Notes: generated from the letters alone by a model not told the origin. A stretch of 64,000 nucleotides of DNA from Symbiodinium natans (GCA_905221605.1 CAJNDS010002264.1:1-64000), one strand, 5' to 3'. Positions 1 to 9,566 are shown, counted from the first letter of the stretch. A program made the numbers and translations.

Positions 1-467
1 GACAACATAAAGTAATAGAATACCAGAAAAAGAATGACCATAATAAATTACACTCAATACTTATTATTGTGGACGACTTCGCAGACAGTAAGGCTTTTTC
101 AAGAAACTCACCGCTACTAAATCAATTGTATGTGAGAGGTAGACATAATGCAATTAATATTATAACATCAACACAGAAATTTAACGCTTTATCTCCTATA
201 ATTCGTGTCAATAGTCGTCAGTTATTTTTCTTCAGGTTAAGGAACTACAAAGAAATAGAAACAATGGTTGAAGAATTAAGCGCGGTATTAATTAAGAAAT
301 CCAGTGTAGCAGATACTAAAAACCTACAAGAAGCAAAGAAACTATTATTAGAAGTGTATAATATAGCAACAGAAGAACCATACAGTTTTTTATTTATTAA
401 CTTAATGAAAGGGGATGTTAATGATATGTTTTATAAACGATTTGATGCTAAATTAGTTATTGATTAA
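1..467 (+). CDS. FtsK/HerA-type (A32-like) genome-packaging ATPase, C-terminal part
   Basis: The frame is open from base 3 at the window edge, so the N-terminus with Walker A is missing. A Walker B motif is visible as a hydrophobic stretch ending in two acidic residues (SILIIVDDFAD, about bases 54-86). It is followed by a conserved-looking 'NINIITSTQKF' strand typical of the sensor region and by FFFRLRN. This arrangement and the neighbouring capsid genes fit the FtsK/HerA packaging ATPase that pumps DNA into capsids in PLVs, virophages and giant viruses. GTG at 69 lies inside the Walker B region and is not a credible start. The stop codon lies in the left arm of a perfect hairpin. The gene converges with a small minus-strand gene. 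Family assignment is from motif and context; no search was run. Confidence 0.8.
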   Translation, partial: QHKVIEYQKKNDHNKLHSILIIVDDFADSKAFSRNSPLLNQLYVRGRHNAINIITSTQKFNALSPIIRVNSRQLFFFRLRNYKEIETMVEELSAVLIKKSSVADTKNLQEAKKLLLEVYNIATEEPYSFLFINLMKGDVNDMFYKRFDAKLVID

Positions 468-493
468 TAATATTATTTGATAATATTATTAAT
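463..493. terminator. Perfect 13-bp AT hairpin between convergent genes
   Basis: Arms 463-475 and 481-493 are exact reverse complements (ATTAATAATATTA) around a 5-nt loop. The left arm overlaps the stop of the ATPase gene and the right arm touches the stop of the minus-strand small gene, so it could end both transcripts. It resembles the hairpin polyadenylation signals of mimiviruses and virophages. Confidence 0.75.
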
Positions 494-701
494 TATATTA
501 GTGAATAATTGCATAATGTCATTGGGGGAAGTTTGTAATATATTTTATCGCTTTTTGTTTCCTCTAGTTTTTCAACTCTTTCAATAACATCTTTTAAGGT
601 ATTAAATAATAACATATCTGTCCTTGTTTTTCATTAATATCTAATTCTTTTATTTGCTTCATATTTTCAGTAGCTGTAGTTTTAGATGTTTTAGAACCCA
701 T
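493..701 (-). CDS. Small coiled-coil protein, one frame break
   Basis: A start ATG at 701-699 lies 20 bases after the fibre stop. The first frame gives about 28 sensible residues (MGSKTSKTTATENMKQIKEL...) and then runs into a stop. A second frame, shifted by -1, continues with a heptad-like helix (TLKDVIERVEKLEE) and ends at 495-493 in the shared hairpin. One extra A in the A5 run (plus-strand T5, 627-631) would join the two into a protein of about 69 residues. No family is recognised. Position after the fibre suggests a virion or fibre accessory protein, but this is inference. Confidence 0.45.
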
Positions 702-720
702 ATATTATTATTTAGTTTTT

Positions 721-2996
721 TTATTTTGCTTCCCCTTTTCCTTTGCCTTTTAATGTTTTTATCTCTTTTTCTAATTTATCAATGCGATTTAATGCATTTT
801 GTAAAGCGCTCCATAAAATGGGTGTTGTCATTGTATAATCAAATTTCAAATATCCGTCTTTTCCTTCTTTAACCACATTAGCAATAAAACCACAACAAGA
901 TTTACCTTGTTGTCTGTCATCAATAAAATGATATGTTTTTGGAACAATGTATTTAACTAACTCAACTGCTTTTTTCTGGTTAAGTTCCTTAATGTCTTTC
1001 TTCAACCTTTTATCAGAACTTGGAATTAGAGAGCCTGTATACTCAATATCTCCATTAACGAGAATGCCACTTGGTGAAATAGAAAATACATCATTACTTG
1101 TTACAACACTACCAAAATAGAATGCATATTCCCCACCTGCGTCAGTATTTAAAAACCTTATCTGATCTACTGTGCTTATTGTCTCTTGTGCTATTTCTAA
1201 ATTATTATTTATCTTAACTTTACCGTCTGTTAATTGTATTTCAGGTGTGCTACTTTCTAAACCAACAGTTAAATTAATATCTCCTAAAGCATCACCATTT
1301 CTAACAAATAATTTATATTGAGTATCCAATACTTCCTTAAATTCGCTACTATTTTGAAACATAAAACGCCCCCAGCTAATAACATCTGCCTCTCCAACGA
1401 TATTACCAATACTATTAAATGTTTGATTATTTGTAACTGCTCTATTAATAGTAATTCCGTTAGTGTCGTTTAATTGTAACGCTATTGTTCCTGTTGTAGG
1501 GTCGGTTGTTATATTTGATTGTAATGAAAAATTAATTTCATTTGTTGATATTACATTTAATGAATTATTGACGTCCGCTCGTTGAAATATTCTACCTGAA
1601 TTATTAACATAAATATCTCCATTAAATGTTGATGTGCTTTGAAATGATGCTGTTCCACCAAAATTACTATTACCACCCGATACATTTAGTTTATTTGAAC
1701 CTTGAATAACTCCAATACCTAAACTTAAACAATAAACTCCGTTACCCTTTGCTGTATTTAATAAAAGTAATGAAGAACTGTCGTTACTTGTGTTATAAGC
1801 ATTAATACCGAATGAAATAAATTTTAAATACCCCTGTGCGTTTTTAACACACATCACATTAGAGGCGTCTGTTGTATCTTTATAAAATGTTAAACCGTTA
1901 GTATCATTAATATTAAAATTTTCTCCATCAAAATTTATATCATTTGTTAAATCTAAATTACCATCTACTTTTAGATTTTGTCTAACAATAGCACTATCAA
2001 CAACATCTGTATATCCTCCTGTTAATGTATTTGATGCTGTATCTACTAATAATGAATGTGATTTAACATACTGATTAGAATTACTATTTAAATTTAAAAT
2101 TCTTCCTGTATCATCAACTGAATTATAACAATCAATACTATCATTATTAAAAGTAAAATAATTATCAGTATTTCTAACTGTAAATGATAAATTAGCATCC
2201 GCTGTATTTTCTACTACTAAACCACCTGTTGGTGTTTCTATTTTACCTGACATTTTATAGCCTGCGTTATTATTTGATAAATCTAATTGTTTTATTGCAT
2301 CATCTGATGTATTATTACATATTATTTTATCACCTTTTAAAGTTATATAACTCGTTTGATTTCTAAAAATCGCTACATCTCTATCTGCTTCTGCTCCAAA
2401 TTGATTACTGAAAATCAACCCTGCTAATGGTTCAATATTGAATGTTGAATTTTTAATGTTAGTCCTTGATGTAAAATAGTAGGTCTTGATAAATCAATAA
2501 CTGGAAAAAATGAAACATTATCAGTAAATAATGATAAATTAGCTTTTAATGCGAGGAAATTATCAATTTCTGTATCAGTGTATCCACCACCTCCTGCACC
2601 TGCTATTAATGTATCCACCTCTCCTTTGTTATAAAAATTGGTAGCTAATAATGTGTTGTTTTGATAATTGGTAGATAAAGTTGTGTCTATTTGTGTTGAT
2701 GTATAATAATTAGTAAATGTAGCGTCTATTTCTGTTTTATTGTAAAAATTGCTAGCTAGAACTGTGTTTGTTTGATAATTATTAGTTAAATCAGTATTAA
2801 TTGCATTAATACTATTGAAATTTTGTAGTTGTTTTGTGTTTAAAACTGCTATAGCGTCAGTATTTGCTGTTACTTCTGTTGTGTTGTTTATGTCGTTAAG
2901 TTCTGTTTTTGTTGCATATAAGTCGCTTAAACTAGTTCCACTGACAATAATATTATCTGCTGTTAATGTGTTTGTATTATTTAGTGTCAAAGGCAT
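721..2996 (-). CDS. Fibre protein with C-terminal S74 intramolecular chaperone, frame-broken
   Basis: The N-terminal segment starts at ATG 2996 and contains repeated spike-type motifs with Asn/Thr-rich beta repeats and a glycine hinge before YTDTEIDNFLALKANL. The downstream segment (to 721) is a long beta-rich shaft and ends in a Peptidase_S74 / intramolecular chaperone auto-processing domain: SSDKRLKKDI, where the Ser and Lys of the self-cleavage site are visible, then the GFIANVVKEG-like core and a Leu/Lys coiled coil. Such fibres trimerise, cleave off the chaperone and bind host surfaces. The two segments are offset by -1. The break is best placed at the A5 run (plus-strand T5, 2450-2454), because one added A restores a continuous frame through the region before residue IFSNQFG. 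The TTG at 2418 is only a formal start. The gene follows the capsid gene across a 16-bp hairpin. Confidence 0.8.
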
Positions 2997-3000
2997 TAGT

Positions 3001-3038
3001 TAATATTAATAAAATAGATACTTATTTTATTAATATTA
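3001..3038. terminator. Perfect 16-bp AT hairpin after the capsid gene
   Basis: Arms 3001-3016 and 3023-3038 are exact reverse complements with a 6-nt loop (GATACT). The hairpin lies between the capsid stop (3048) and the fibre ATG (2996) on the minus strand, where a 3'-end signal is expected. Confidence 0.75.
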
Positions 3039-3047
3039 TTTCATTGT

Positions 3048-4477
3048 TTAATCATACACCTTTAAACCTAAATCCTTAATTTCTAATATTTGTTCCGACA
3101 GTAATGTTATATAGATATTATCAGGCATAGCAGTAGTTGTTATTGAAGCATTTGCAGGTTTAACTTTCACTAGCATCTGTTGTCCGGCGCGTGTATTAAT
3201 TCCCGTATATGAACTGTCAGGCACTTTTTCAAATGAAAACCCAAATACAAATTGTCGGTCGCGATATTGTCTAAAATCAATTGACATTGAATGTTGATGA
3301 AACATTGGAAGATTTAATGCCTTTCTTAAGTGATAATAGCATTCTTGAAGAGATGTAATCGTATACTCGGCATATAGTTTAGAACCCAATTGTATTTGCA
3401 TTTGTAAATCAAAATTGTTATCATAAATTCCTTCCGTTTGTTCGTCTGATTGTTGTTGTGGATGATAGAAACGACAAAATTCCTTGTCACAGTATTCATA
3501 TCCGGTGCTTGGGTCTCCTTCCTTGTAAAATGTAATGAATGATGCAACTAATTTTGATACTGAACGGATGACTTGGACATTAATGTCAGTTGTGCCTTTT
3601 ACTGATTGAGATTGAGTAATATAAGTTGTATAAGTAATGGGTAGGCCTTTTCCTTCTAAAAGATGTTTTACATATTCATTATTCAAATTATTATCAAGCA
3701 AACATCACAAACAACACAAGCATTATTAATTTCCCAATCAGTGCTTGTATTTCTAAATTCAGCGTCTGCTTCCGTGGCAGGATTAACATCAGTTACAAAC
3801 CTATTTCCTACAGCGTCCGCCGTTGTAACATCTTCAGGGTCAATTACACAATCAGTAGAATTAGTAACCAATTCTAATTCAATTGTTAAATTTCCCATAT
3901 ACTTTAATGGTAAATACTTAAACTGACTGAATAAACCACATAAAGGCTTAAACCCAACAATAATTTTATCCTTAAAGCCTTGACAAGTTAAACCATCCAC
4001 TTCATATTTTAGTCTTGTGTCATTATCATTAACTAGAGTTTTAATTTCATCATCATATCTATAACCGAACCCTTCATTTGCTTCATCTTTTCTTGCACCT
4101 TGGGACATCATTTTAGAGAACATATGATGAACTCGGTTGTAATTATCAAAGTCTTCAACAACCTGATTACCAGCAATAATTCTCATTCGTCTGAAAAAAC
4201 TATAAGGAGGAGATAATGGACGGAGTTTGTTATTAAATGTTCCAGGGTCAAGATTTTGTAATGTAAAAAATATTCTTACACTTTGAGGGTCTAACCAAGC
4301 ATTATCTTCTGCATTTAATGAAAATTTCAATACACGATTACCACTTGTAGGTTTATAGATATTTGAACCAGAAGGCCAAAATGTAACGCTTCGTCTGTCA
4401 GTAATATAACTTGAACCTTTGTTTAATTTAAATGACAGGTTGTCAATGAGGATATCTTCGGGGCTGAACGTCTCCAT
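3048..4477 (-). CDS. MCP: Major capsid protein (double jelly roll), frame-broken
   Basis: The upstream part starts at ATG 4477 (METFSPEDILIDNLSFKL) and carries a stretch characteristic of PLV capsid proteins: SPPYSFFRRMRIIAGNQVVE followed by DFDNYNRVHHMFSKM. The downstream part (3048-3701) continues with a second beta-rich half ending KDLGLKVYD. Together they would be about 475 residues, a usual size for a PLV major capsid protein. The upstream frame ends within a few codons of where the downstream frame opens. The shift is -1 and lies at the T3 run (plus-strand A3, 3700-3702). One inserted base gives a seamless join. The TTG at 3701 is not a real start. No canonical slippery heptamer is visible, so an assembly error or mutation is likelier than programmed frameshifting. 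Confidence 0.85.
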
Positions 4478-4509
4478 AATTATATATTCATTTATAGAAA
4501 AAATTAAAT

Positions 4510-4549
4510 TATATTTGATTAAATATTTTTAAATAGTTAATCAAATATA
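4510..4549. terminator. 13-bp AT hairpin at 3' end of small minus-strand gene
   Basis: Arms 4510-4522 and 4537-4549 pair perfectly (core ATATTTGATTAA) around a 14-nt AT loop. The right arm contains the stop codon of the 70-residue gene at 4537. Confidence 0.65.
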
Positions 4550-4749
4550 TTAAATTTAAACTTAATATTATTTTCATTGTTTTTCTTACCTTTCTTTGTG
4601 TTTATAATCTCCTTCAATTGCATCTCTCCTCCGTCATCAACTAACTTTCTTATCTCTTCATAACTGTTCTGTTTAAACTTTTTCTCTTGCTTAGGCTTTT
4701 CCATTTTTTCATAACTATTAGATTTATAAGCAAACATTATTAATATCAT
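4537..4749 (-). CDS. Small Lys/Glu-rich protein of unknown function
   Basis: The 70-residue frame is highly charged (KMEKPKQEKKFKQNSYEEI) and has no membrane segment or cysteine. An internal Met five codons in (MFAYKSNSYEK) is an equally good start. It sits between the lipase-like gene and the capsid gene on the same strand, with a 3' hairpin overlapping its stop, so it is likely expressed with the morphogenesis genes. No family is recognised. Confidence 0.5.
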   Translation of the reverse strand: MILIMFAYKSNSYEKMEKPKQEKKFKQNSYEEIRKLVDDGGEMQLKEIINTKKGKKNNENNIKFKFNIFD

Positions 4750-4764
4750 TGAGAAATTAATTAA

Positions 4765-5406
4765 TTAATTAAATTGTTGCATAAACTCATCGCTTGTTAT
4801 TGGTAAATTCCCTTCTTTATTATGAACATTGCCTATATCTTGATATGAATGATTTTGTAAAGGGTTTAATGTTGATTTGTTTAATGTTATACTACCTTTA
4901 TCAAACATACTAACGGGGTCTCCGGCTTTCCGTATTCTTAAATTAGTTCCTGTATCTTCTGGTCTCTGACTTGAAACAAAAGGAGACCCATAACTCCTAC
5001 TTCTAAATATATTACCATAATCATTATTAATTTGTTGACCCACCGCTGAACCTAAACTATGACTAATTATATCAGTAATTCCTGTAAGTTGTTTACCGTC
5101 AACTTCTATAGTTCCGTCTTTAATAAATTTATTAACATCTTTATATCTTTTCGTTTGTTGTGTTTGATACAATGGTAATTTTAAATCATCATATACATCT
5201 CTACCGCTTTTCGTTCCTGCAATGTATAAAATAGAACCATTTTGATAAATGCCTTCTGGGTTTTCATATGCAAGTCTTAAACCTTGAGTATCAGTTAAAT
5301 ATGTTTCAGTTCCTGCTAACTCTTCCCTAACATCGTTATGTATTTTATTTCTTGTTTTAGGTGGTTCATACAAAATACCTTCATTTCTTCGCTTATGTTT
5401 ATGCAT
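4765..5406 (-). CDS. Class 3 lipase-like alpha/beta hydrolase
   Basis: The 213-residue protein shows the order expected of a lipase_3 core. A strand ending SILYIAGTKSG comes first, then the nucleophile elbow ISHSLGSAVG with Ser117, then RKAGDPVSMFD with Asp163, and QNHSYQD with His186 as the likely third member of the triad. The first Gly of the usual GHSLG is Ser here. Lipase-like genes occur in several PLVs and may act on host membranes during entry or exit; that role is inferred. It is transcribed divergently from the minor capsid gene across a 40-base gap. Confidence 0.75.
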   Translation of the reverse strand: MHKHKRRNEGILYEPPKTRNKIHNDVREELAGTETYLTDTQGLRLAYENPEGIYQNGSILYIAGTKSGRDVYDDLKLPLYQTQQTKRYKDVNKFIKDGTIEVDGKQLTGITDIISHSLGSAVGQQINNDYGNIFRSRSYGSPFVSSQRPEDTGTNLRIRKAGDPVSMFDKGSITLNKSTLNPLQNHSYQDIGNVHNKEGNLPITSDEFMQQFN

Positions 5407-5446
5407 TATAAAATAACTTATAAATTATTTTGTAAGTTAATTAATA
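5407..5446. promoter_or_regulatory. Divergent promoter gap between lipase-like and minor capsid genes
   Basis: Forty AT-rich bases separate two divergent start codons, so both promoters must lie here or inside the genes. It holds a 7-bp inverted repeat TAACTTA/TAAGTTA (5414-5420, 5433-5439). Confidence 0.4.
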
Positions 5447-6283
5447 ATGCTTAAGTTTAAAAAAGTATATATTGATAGTAGTTATAAAGTGAGTGGCACT
5501 CCGTCCGATTTTACAATTGATTTACCTGAGACAGTTCAATTAGAAGATAATATGCTATGTCAAATACACGAGGTAAGCATTCCTCATTCTTGGTATTCAA
5601 TAAACAGCACTAATAATAACATTTATTGGAGACATCAAGTTATACCCCCAGGTGTAATAGCAGGTATTACTTATCGTAAAGTAACAATCCCTGAAGGAAA
5701 CTATACAGCAGTTGATTTAGCACAAACAATACAAATAGCAATTAATTTATTGATTGATACAGTGGACAGACCTAATACATATTCTTTAAGTTACAACACA
5801 TCAACTAATAAATTTACAATCAGTTCTAATTATGCAACTGTTATTTTTGTTCTTTTGACTGACGGTGAAGTAGCTCCGTTAGCTGGTAGTTTTAGTGACC
5901 CCGTTGACATTAATAATTTAAGTTCAATGAATAGAGTAATCGGTAATACAACGCCGGCAACTGATGCATATACTAATGTGGCACCTTACACAAGTAATTT
6001 TGTTGACCTTGTTCCATTCAAGAGTTTGTATTTACATTGTAATGAAATTAGTAACTACAACCAATTAACAGTAGCAGGTAATTCATCAATAGTAAAGAAA
6101 GTAAATGTAACAGTTCCCTATCTTGGCGTTATAAACGATAATGAGTTAAGTAGTGTTGATTATATTGATGTATCGGGTAAAATGCTTCGTCGTTTGAATT
6201 TTAGACTTACTAATAATTTAAATCAGGTAGTAAATTTGAATAATGTTGACATCTCATTCACTTTAACCTTTTTTAGAGGTTAA
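5447..6283 (+). CDS. Probable minor capsid (penton) protein
   Basis: The 278-residue protein begins KKVYIDSSYKVSG, then SDFTIDLPETVQLEDN and CQIHEVSIPHSWYSIN, and ends with an alternating strand pattern (VNLNNVDISFTLTFFRG). This beta-rich layout, the IDS..R/K opening and the position beside the capsid gene match the single-jelly-roll minor capsid (penton) proteins of polintons and PLVs. It would form the pentameric vertices of the capsid. The identification rests on pattern and context; a structure-based comparison would settle it. ATG at 5447 is the only good start. Confidence 0.65.
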   Translation: MLKFKKVYIDSSYKVSGTPSDFTIDLPETVQLEDNMLCQIHEVSIPHSWYSINSTNNNIYWRHQVIPPGVIAGITYRKVTIPEGNYTAVDLAQTIQIAINLLIDTVDRPNTYSLSYNTSTNKFTISSNYATVIFVLLTDGEVAPLAGSFSDPVDINNLSSMNRVIGNTTPATDAYTNVAPYTSNFVDLVPFKSLYLHCNEISNYNQLTVAGNSSIVKKVNVTVPYLGVINDNELSSVDYIDVSGKMLRRLNFRLTNNLNQVVNLNNVDISFTLTFFRG

Positions 6284-6295
6284 AATGTATAAATA

Positions 6296-6313
6296 ATTTT
6301 CTATATAGAAAAT
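6296..6313. promoter_or_regulatory. 18-base perfect palindrome abutting a start codon
   Basis: ATTTTCTATATAGAAAAT is self-complementary and ends one base before the ATG at 6314, 12 bases after the stop of the minor capsid gene. It may serve as the 3' end signal of the upstream gene, as a TATA-type promoter, or both. Confidence 0.5.
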
Positions 6314-6883
6314 ATGGAAACAATTAATGAGGATGTTGAGGAGGTTAAAAATGAAGAAGAGACTAAAGAAGTGGTTAATGAAGTTATTGAAGAAGCAACT
6401 AAACAGGAACAAAAGCAAGAAGAGGAAGTTAAAAATGAAGAAGTAGAAGTAGAACCTAAACCAAAAGCTAAACCAAAGAAACAAGCGAGAAGTGTTAAAG
6501 TAGTAGAGCTTGTTGAATGTGAAGCGTGTAATAAAAAGATGCTACCAAAATCATTGAGACACTCACACCCGAGAAATTGTAAAGGTCAACCAACAGAAAC
6601 AAGGCCAATAAACAAACAACAAAATTCATATGGGACTAAATTAAAGGAACAAATGAGAAAAGAAATTGAAGAAGAAATGAAAACTAAATATGAAAATAAA
6701 AAACCTAAAGAAGAACAAATACAACAACAACCGACAAAACCTGTTAGAATGTCTGAACCAGAACCATCACCAAGAATTCCAACAGCAAGAGAACTTTTAG
6801 CATCATCGTATGCAGAAATAAGAAGAGCAAAACAACAGGAAAAGATGGAAAAGATAGCAAGGTTTAAAACGAGTATGTTTTAA
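6314..6883 (+). CDS. Acidic/basic coiled-coil protein with one zinc-finger motif
   Basis: Residues 1-60 are Glu/Lys-rich with repeated VKNEE-type units. A compact zinc-binding motif follows: Cys69-x2-Cys72, then SLRHSHPRNC giving His83/His85 and Cys89. The rest is charged and Gln-rich and ends with a conserved-looking ARELLASSYAEIRRAK helix. Similar one-finger proteins are common in PLVs and giant viruses, but their job is not known. The stop lies at the edge of a 15-bp hairpin. Confidence 0.7.
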   Translation: METINEDVEEVKNEEETKEVVNEVIEEATKQEQKQEEEVKNEEVEVEPKPKAKPKKQARSVKVVELVECEACNKKMLPKSLRHSHPRNCKGQPTETRPINKQQNSYGTKLKEQMRKEIEEEMKTKYENKKPKEEQIQQQPTKPVRMSEPEPSPRIPTARELLASSYAEIRRAKQQEKMEKIARFKTSMF

Positions 6884-6920
6884 TTATTAATAATATTTTT
6901 AATCTAATATTATTAATAAT
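6883..6920. terminator. Perfect 15-bp AT hairpin between tandem genes
   Basis: Arms 6883-6897 and 6906-6920 are exact reverse complements around an 8-nt loop. It starts at the last base of the upstream stop codon and ends one base before the next ATG (6921), so it fills the whole intergenic gap. Confidence 0.75.
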
Positions 6921-7241
6921 ATGAGCATTTGGAAAAGTAAACCAGAGTTTAAAAGAATGCCACAGGTGCAACAATACTATGATTTAGAAGATACTATAGG
7001 AGTAGCAAGTAGGAAAAAATATTTAGAAGATTTAAAATTAAGAGTAGAAGAAGCAGAAAACAGAGGTAAAAATATTGCTATGAGGAATGATTGGGTGCAA
7101 CATCAAAAGAAAAGTTTATATCAGGGACAATTAGATGATATAAACAGACAATTAGAACGTCCAATGATGCCAGTAAGAACAAAAGAAGAACTTAAGAAAA
7201 AACAAGATGAATTAAAAACGATTATGGCAAATTTAATATAA
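6921..7241 (+). CDS. Charged helical protein, unknown function
   Basis: The 106-residue product is almost entirely helical by composition (repeated LEDLKLRVEEAENR and KEELKKKQDELK type stretches) with no cysteines or membrane segment. It lies in the co-oriented 6.3-9.1 kb block and may be a small scaffold or virion component. No family is recognised. Confidence 0.6.
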   Translation: MSIWKSKPEFKRMPQVQQYYDLEDTIGVASRKKYLEDLKLRVEEAENRGKNIAMRNDWVQHQKKSLYQGQLDDINRQLERPMMPVRTKEELKKKQDELKTIMANLI

Positions 7242-7270
7242 TTAATTAAAATCTAACTTCAAATATAATA

Positions 7271-8323
7271 ATGATAAAAACATTAAAATCTGAGTTAAGA
7301 TTAAGACCTACTTATGATGAATTGGTGGGTATGATTGAAAGTCAAGGAGATGAAAACAGACCTCCTATTGAAAAAATAATTGACAGAAGAGCAACATTGT
7401 TTAGAAACAACCAGTTTGGAAGTCAATTTGATAACATTGATTTTTTAGGGTTGAAGAAGCAAGAAGAGGATAAAGTTAAGAATGATTTAAGAAGAGCACA
7501 ATTAAATCATCACGGCGTTATGAATGGTGTATCAACTGCTGTAGCAGGAATGCAAACAAGTGCAACATCTAGCGGATATGACACACCAATAGAAGTTTAT
7601 GAAGGAATGGAAGAAGAAGAAGGTGATTATCCAACTGCTATTAGAGATTTAGATGATGCATTAAAAACATTGGAGCTGTTATCAGAAAAAAGAAAAGATG
7701 TAGAAGATGCTAAAAGTGATTTAGATGATGTTCACCATCAATCATTACCGGCAGGTGTTGAAGTTCATTCAATGGATGCCCCAGTTCAAAGTAATCAAGG
7801 TTATCCCCCGTCATTACCAGCACCGCCACAAGCAGAGGATAGTGAAGAAGACGAAGAAATAACCGCGTTAGAACAAAAAGTAGCATACACACAAGGTTTT
7901 GACCCTGACAAAGTATTAAACGATGATAGCGTTACTTATAGAGGGTTAATGTTTCAATTATTTGTTAGAGATTTGTTATCAGATGAAATGGTAGACTTAT
8001 TAAATAAACTACCAACAGACCAGAAAAAGAAGCAATATTTAGTATCAATCATAGAGGGTCATAAAGAATTAGATGAATGGAACGCAGATTTTGACAGTGC
8101 TAAATTAAGTCGTAAAATAAAGTTATTTAAAAGAGAGAGAAGACGAGTAAAATCCAAAAGGGTAGAACAATCCGCGTCATCAAGTGGAGGAGATGCATTA
8201 GTTCCATCTCAACCAGCATCATCAACGCCTTTAAGAGACATAGCAGTAGCAGGAGCAAAAGCAGGTGTTGAAACACTAGTAAAAGCGGGGGCAACAGCAG
8301 TAGCTAAATCATTTTTACCTTGA
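7271..8323 (+). CDS. RLRPTY-motif virion-type protein, long paralogue
   Basis: The 350-residue protein opens with a basic segment and the motif LRLRPTYDEL at residues 9-18, shared with the next gene. The middle is acidic and low in complexity (EGMEEEEGDYP, DSEEDEEI). Residues 225-290 form a charged helical region. The C-terminus is an Ala/Gly-rich amphipathic segment (AGAKAGVETLVKAGATAVAK) that could contact membranes. Spacing to the next gene is 22 bases. I do not recognise the family. The shared N-terminal tag suggests that both proteins bind the same partner, perhaps the capsid. Confidence 0.65.
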   Translation: MIKTLKSELRLRPTYDELVGMIESQGDENRPPIEKIIDRRATLFRNNQFGSQFDNIDFLGLKKQEEDKVKNDLRRAQLNHHGVMNGVSTAVAGMQTSATSSGYDTPIEVYEGMEEEEGDYPTAIRDLDDALKTLELLSEKRKDVEDAKSDLDDVHHQSLPAGVEVHSMDAPVQSNQGYPPSLPAPPQAEDSEEDEEITALEQKVAYTQGFDPDKVLNDDSVTYRGLMFQLFVRDLLSDEMVDLLNKLPTDQKKKQYLVSIIEGHKELDEWNADFDSAKLSRKIKLFKRERRRVKSKRVEQSASSSGGDALVPSQPASSTPLRDIAVAGAKAGVETLVKAGATAVAKSFLP

Positions 8324-8345
8324 TAAAATATAAGTATTAATAATA

Positions 8346-9149
8346 ATGTTAAGATTACGCCCAACATATGAAGAAATTGCAAGGGAAGCAAGAACAAGAA
8401 GATTAAGAATCTTACCAGAGAAAGAGAGAAGAACACAACAAGGTTTATTATTAGATGATGTTAATTTTGATGACTTTGACTTAGGTAAGTATGATAAGAA
8501 GACAATAATAATGAATGATAACCCTAATAAGGGAACGCAAACGGATGTATTCAATGAAACACCAAGCATAACAGAAAGTGAAAGTATGAAATCATTAGAA
8601 GAAGAAGTTAAACAGAGACAAACAGATGAAAGTGTATCAAGTATAAAAAGTAGTGAGAAACAACAAGAAAGGGATAGAGAACGAGAACAACCACAGAAAA
8701 AGTCATTAATGTCTAGAGTTTATGATGCTATGTTTGGCGAGGACGAATTTAAAGAAGAAAGAGAAGAAATGAGAAGCAGAAGGCAACAAATAGATACTGA
8801 TGAAGAACAAATTATTGTACAGCCTGAAGCATCTATAAGAAGCCAAGAGAGCGACGATGATTTACCTATGAATGTTAAAAAATCTTATGAGCCTTCATCA
8901 TCATCAAGTTCTAGAAGAAGTTCAAACAGAAGTGTATTATTACCAGTTGAAGAGGAGGCATTAAGTGAACATATTCATTCATCGCCTCCTGAAACAGTTC
9001 AAAGTTCCGTTCCAAGTGATAGAACAATTGAATATGTTGAAGAGCCAAGTCCACCTCAAAGTGTCATTAGTTCTCGTAGAAGTCAAGAAACCATAAAATA
9101 CATAAGGAGTAGAAGCAGTAGTAATAGCAGAAGAACATTAAGTAGTTAA
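8346..9149 (+). CDS. RLRPTY-motif Ser/Glu-rich protein, short paralogue
   Basis: The 267-residue product begins directly with MLRLRPTYEEIAREARTRR, repeating the motif of the preceding protein. It continues with acidic and Ser/Arg-rich disordered sequence and ends in several RS-type clusters (SRRSSNRS, RSRSSSNSRR). These could be phosphorylated or bind nucleic acid. Outside the N-terminal motif the two proteins do not look alike. The stop lies inside the strongest hairpin of the element. Confidence 0.65.
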   Translation: MLRLRPTYEEIAREARTRRLRILPEKERRTQQGLLLDDVNFDDFDLGKYDKKTIIMNDNPNKGTQTDVFNETPSITESESMKSLEEEVKQRQTDESVSSIKSSEKQQERDREREQPQKKSLMSRVYDAMFGEDEFKEEREEMRSRRQQIDTDEEQIIVQPEASIRSQESDDDLPMNVKKSYEPSSSSSSRRSSNRSVLLPVEEEALSEHIHSSPPETVQSSVPSDRTIEYVEEPSPPQSVISSRRSQETIKYIRSRSSSNSRRTLSS

Positions 9150-9202
9150 TTATTACTTTATGGGGGGGTGCTAAAACGCCCCCTACTTAAAGAATAATTA
9201 AC
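9145..9202. terminator. Compound hairpin with GC-rich head
   Basis: An outer 10-bp stem GTTAATTATT/AATAATTAAC (9145-9154, 9193-9202) encloses CTTTA/TAAAG (9156-9160, 9188-9192) and a G7 run facing C5 (9162-9168, 9179-9183). The G and C runs are unusual in this AT-rich DNA. It ends the block of co-oriented genes from 5447. Confidence 0.7.
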
Positions 9203-9215
9203 ATTAAACAGTAAG

Positions 9216-9566
9216 ATGAACTCCTGCTTTGTAACGGAAAAAGGCGAAAAATTAAACATTGATGATGACCTTTTTGATGTGCTATGGAACTCGCTAGATG
9301 AAGAAAATAGCGAAGAAATAGCAAAAGCAAAAAAGAAATCATTCAATGACAAAATCAATGAAAAAAATAAACAGAATGGATACTATAAAGAATATTTTAA
9401 AAATAATAGTCAGTGTTTTATATGTGAGAGGTGTGGAAGAAAGATAAGTAGTAATACCATTAAATCTAGACATATGAACACGAAGAGATGTAAAGAAATA
9501 TATCAGGAAAGATTAGAAAAGGAAATGATGGATAAGATAGGAAGAAAAATATTGTTGTGGAATTGA
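9216..9566 (+). CDS. Small zinc-finger protein
   Basis: The 116-residue protein has an acidic helical N-terminus and a C-terminal zinc-binding motif: Cys70-x2-Cys73, then His86 and Cys92 in CERCGRKISSNTIKSRHM and the residues after it. The finger resembles the one in the 6,314-6,883 gene (Cys-x2-Cys, then His and Cys). It is probably a nucleic-acid-binding or assembly protein. Its stop is in a hairpin shared with the convergent GIY-YIG gene. Confidence 0.6.
   Translation: MNSCFVTEKGEKLNIDDDLFDVLWNSLDEENSEEIAKAKKKSFNDKINEKNKQNGYYKEYFKNNSQCFICERCGRKISSNTIKSRHMNTKRCKEIYQERLEKEMMDKIGRKILLWN

Noticed and set aside
3326-3547. Antisense or alternate-frame small genes inside viral genes
   Set aside because: They overlap the well-supported capsid and neighbouring genes and show no motif.
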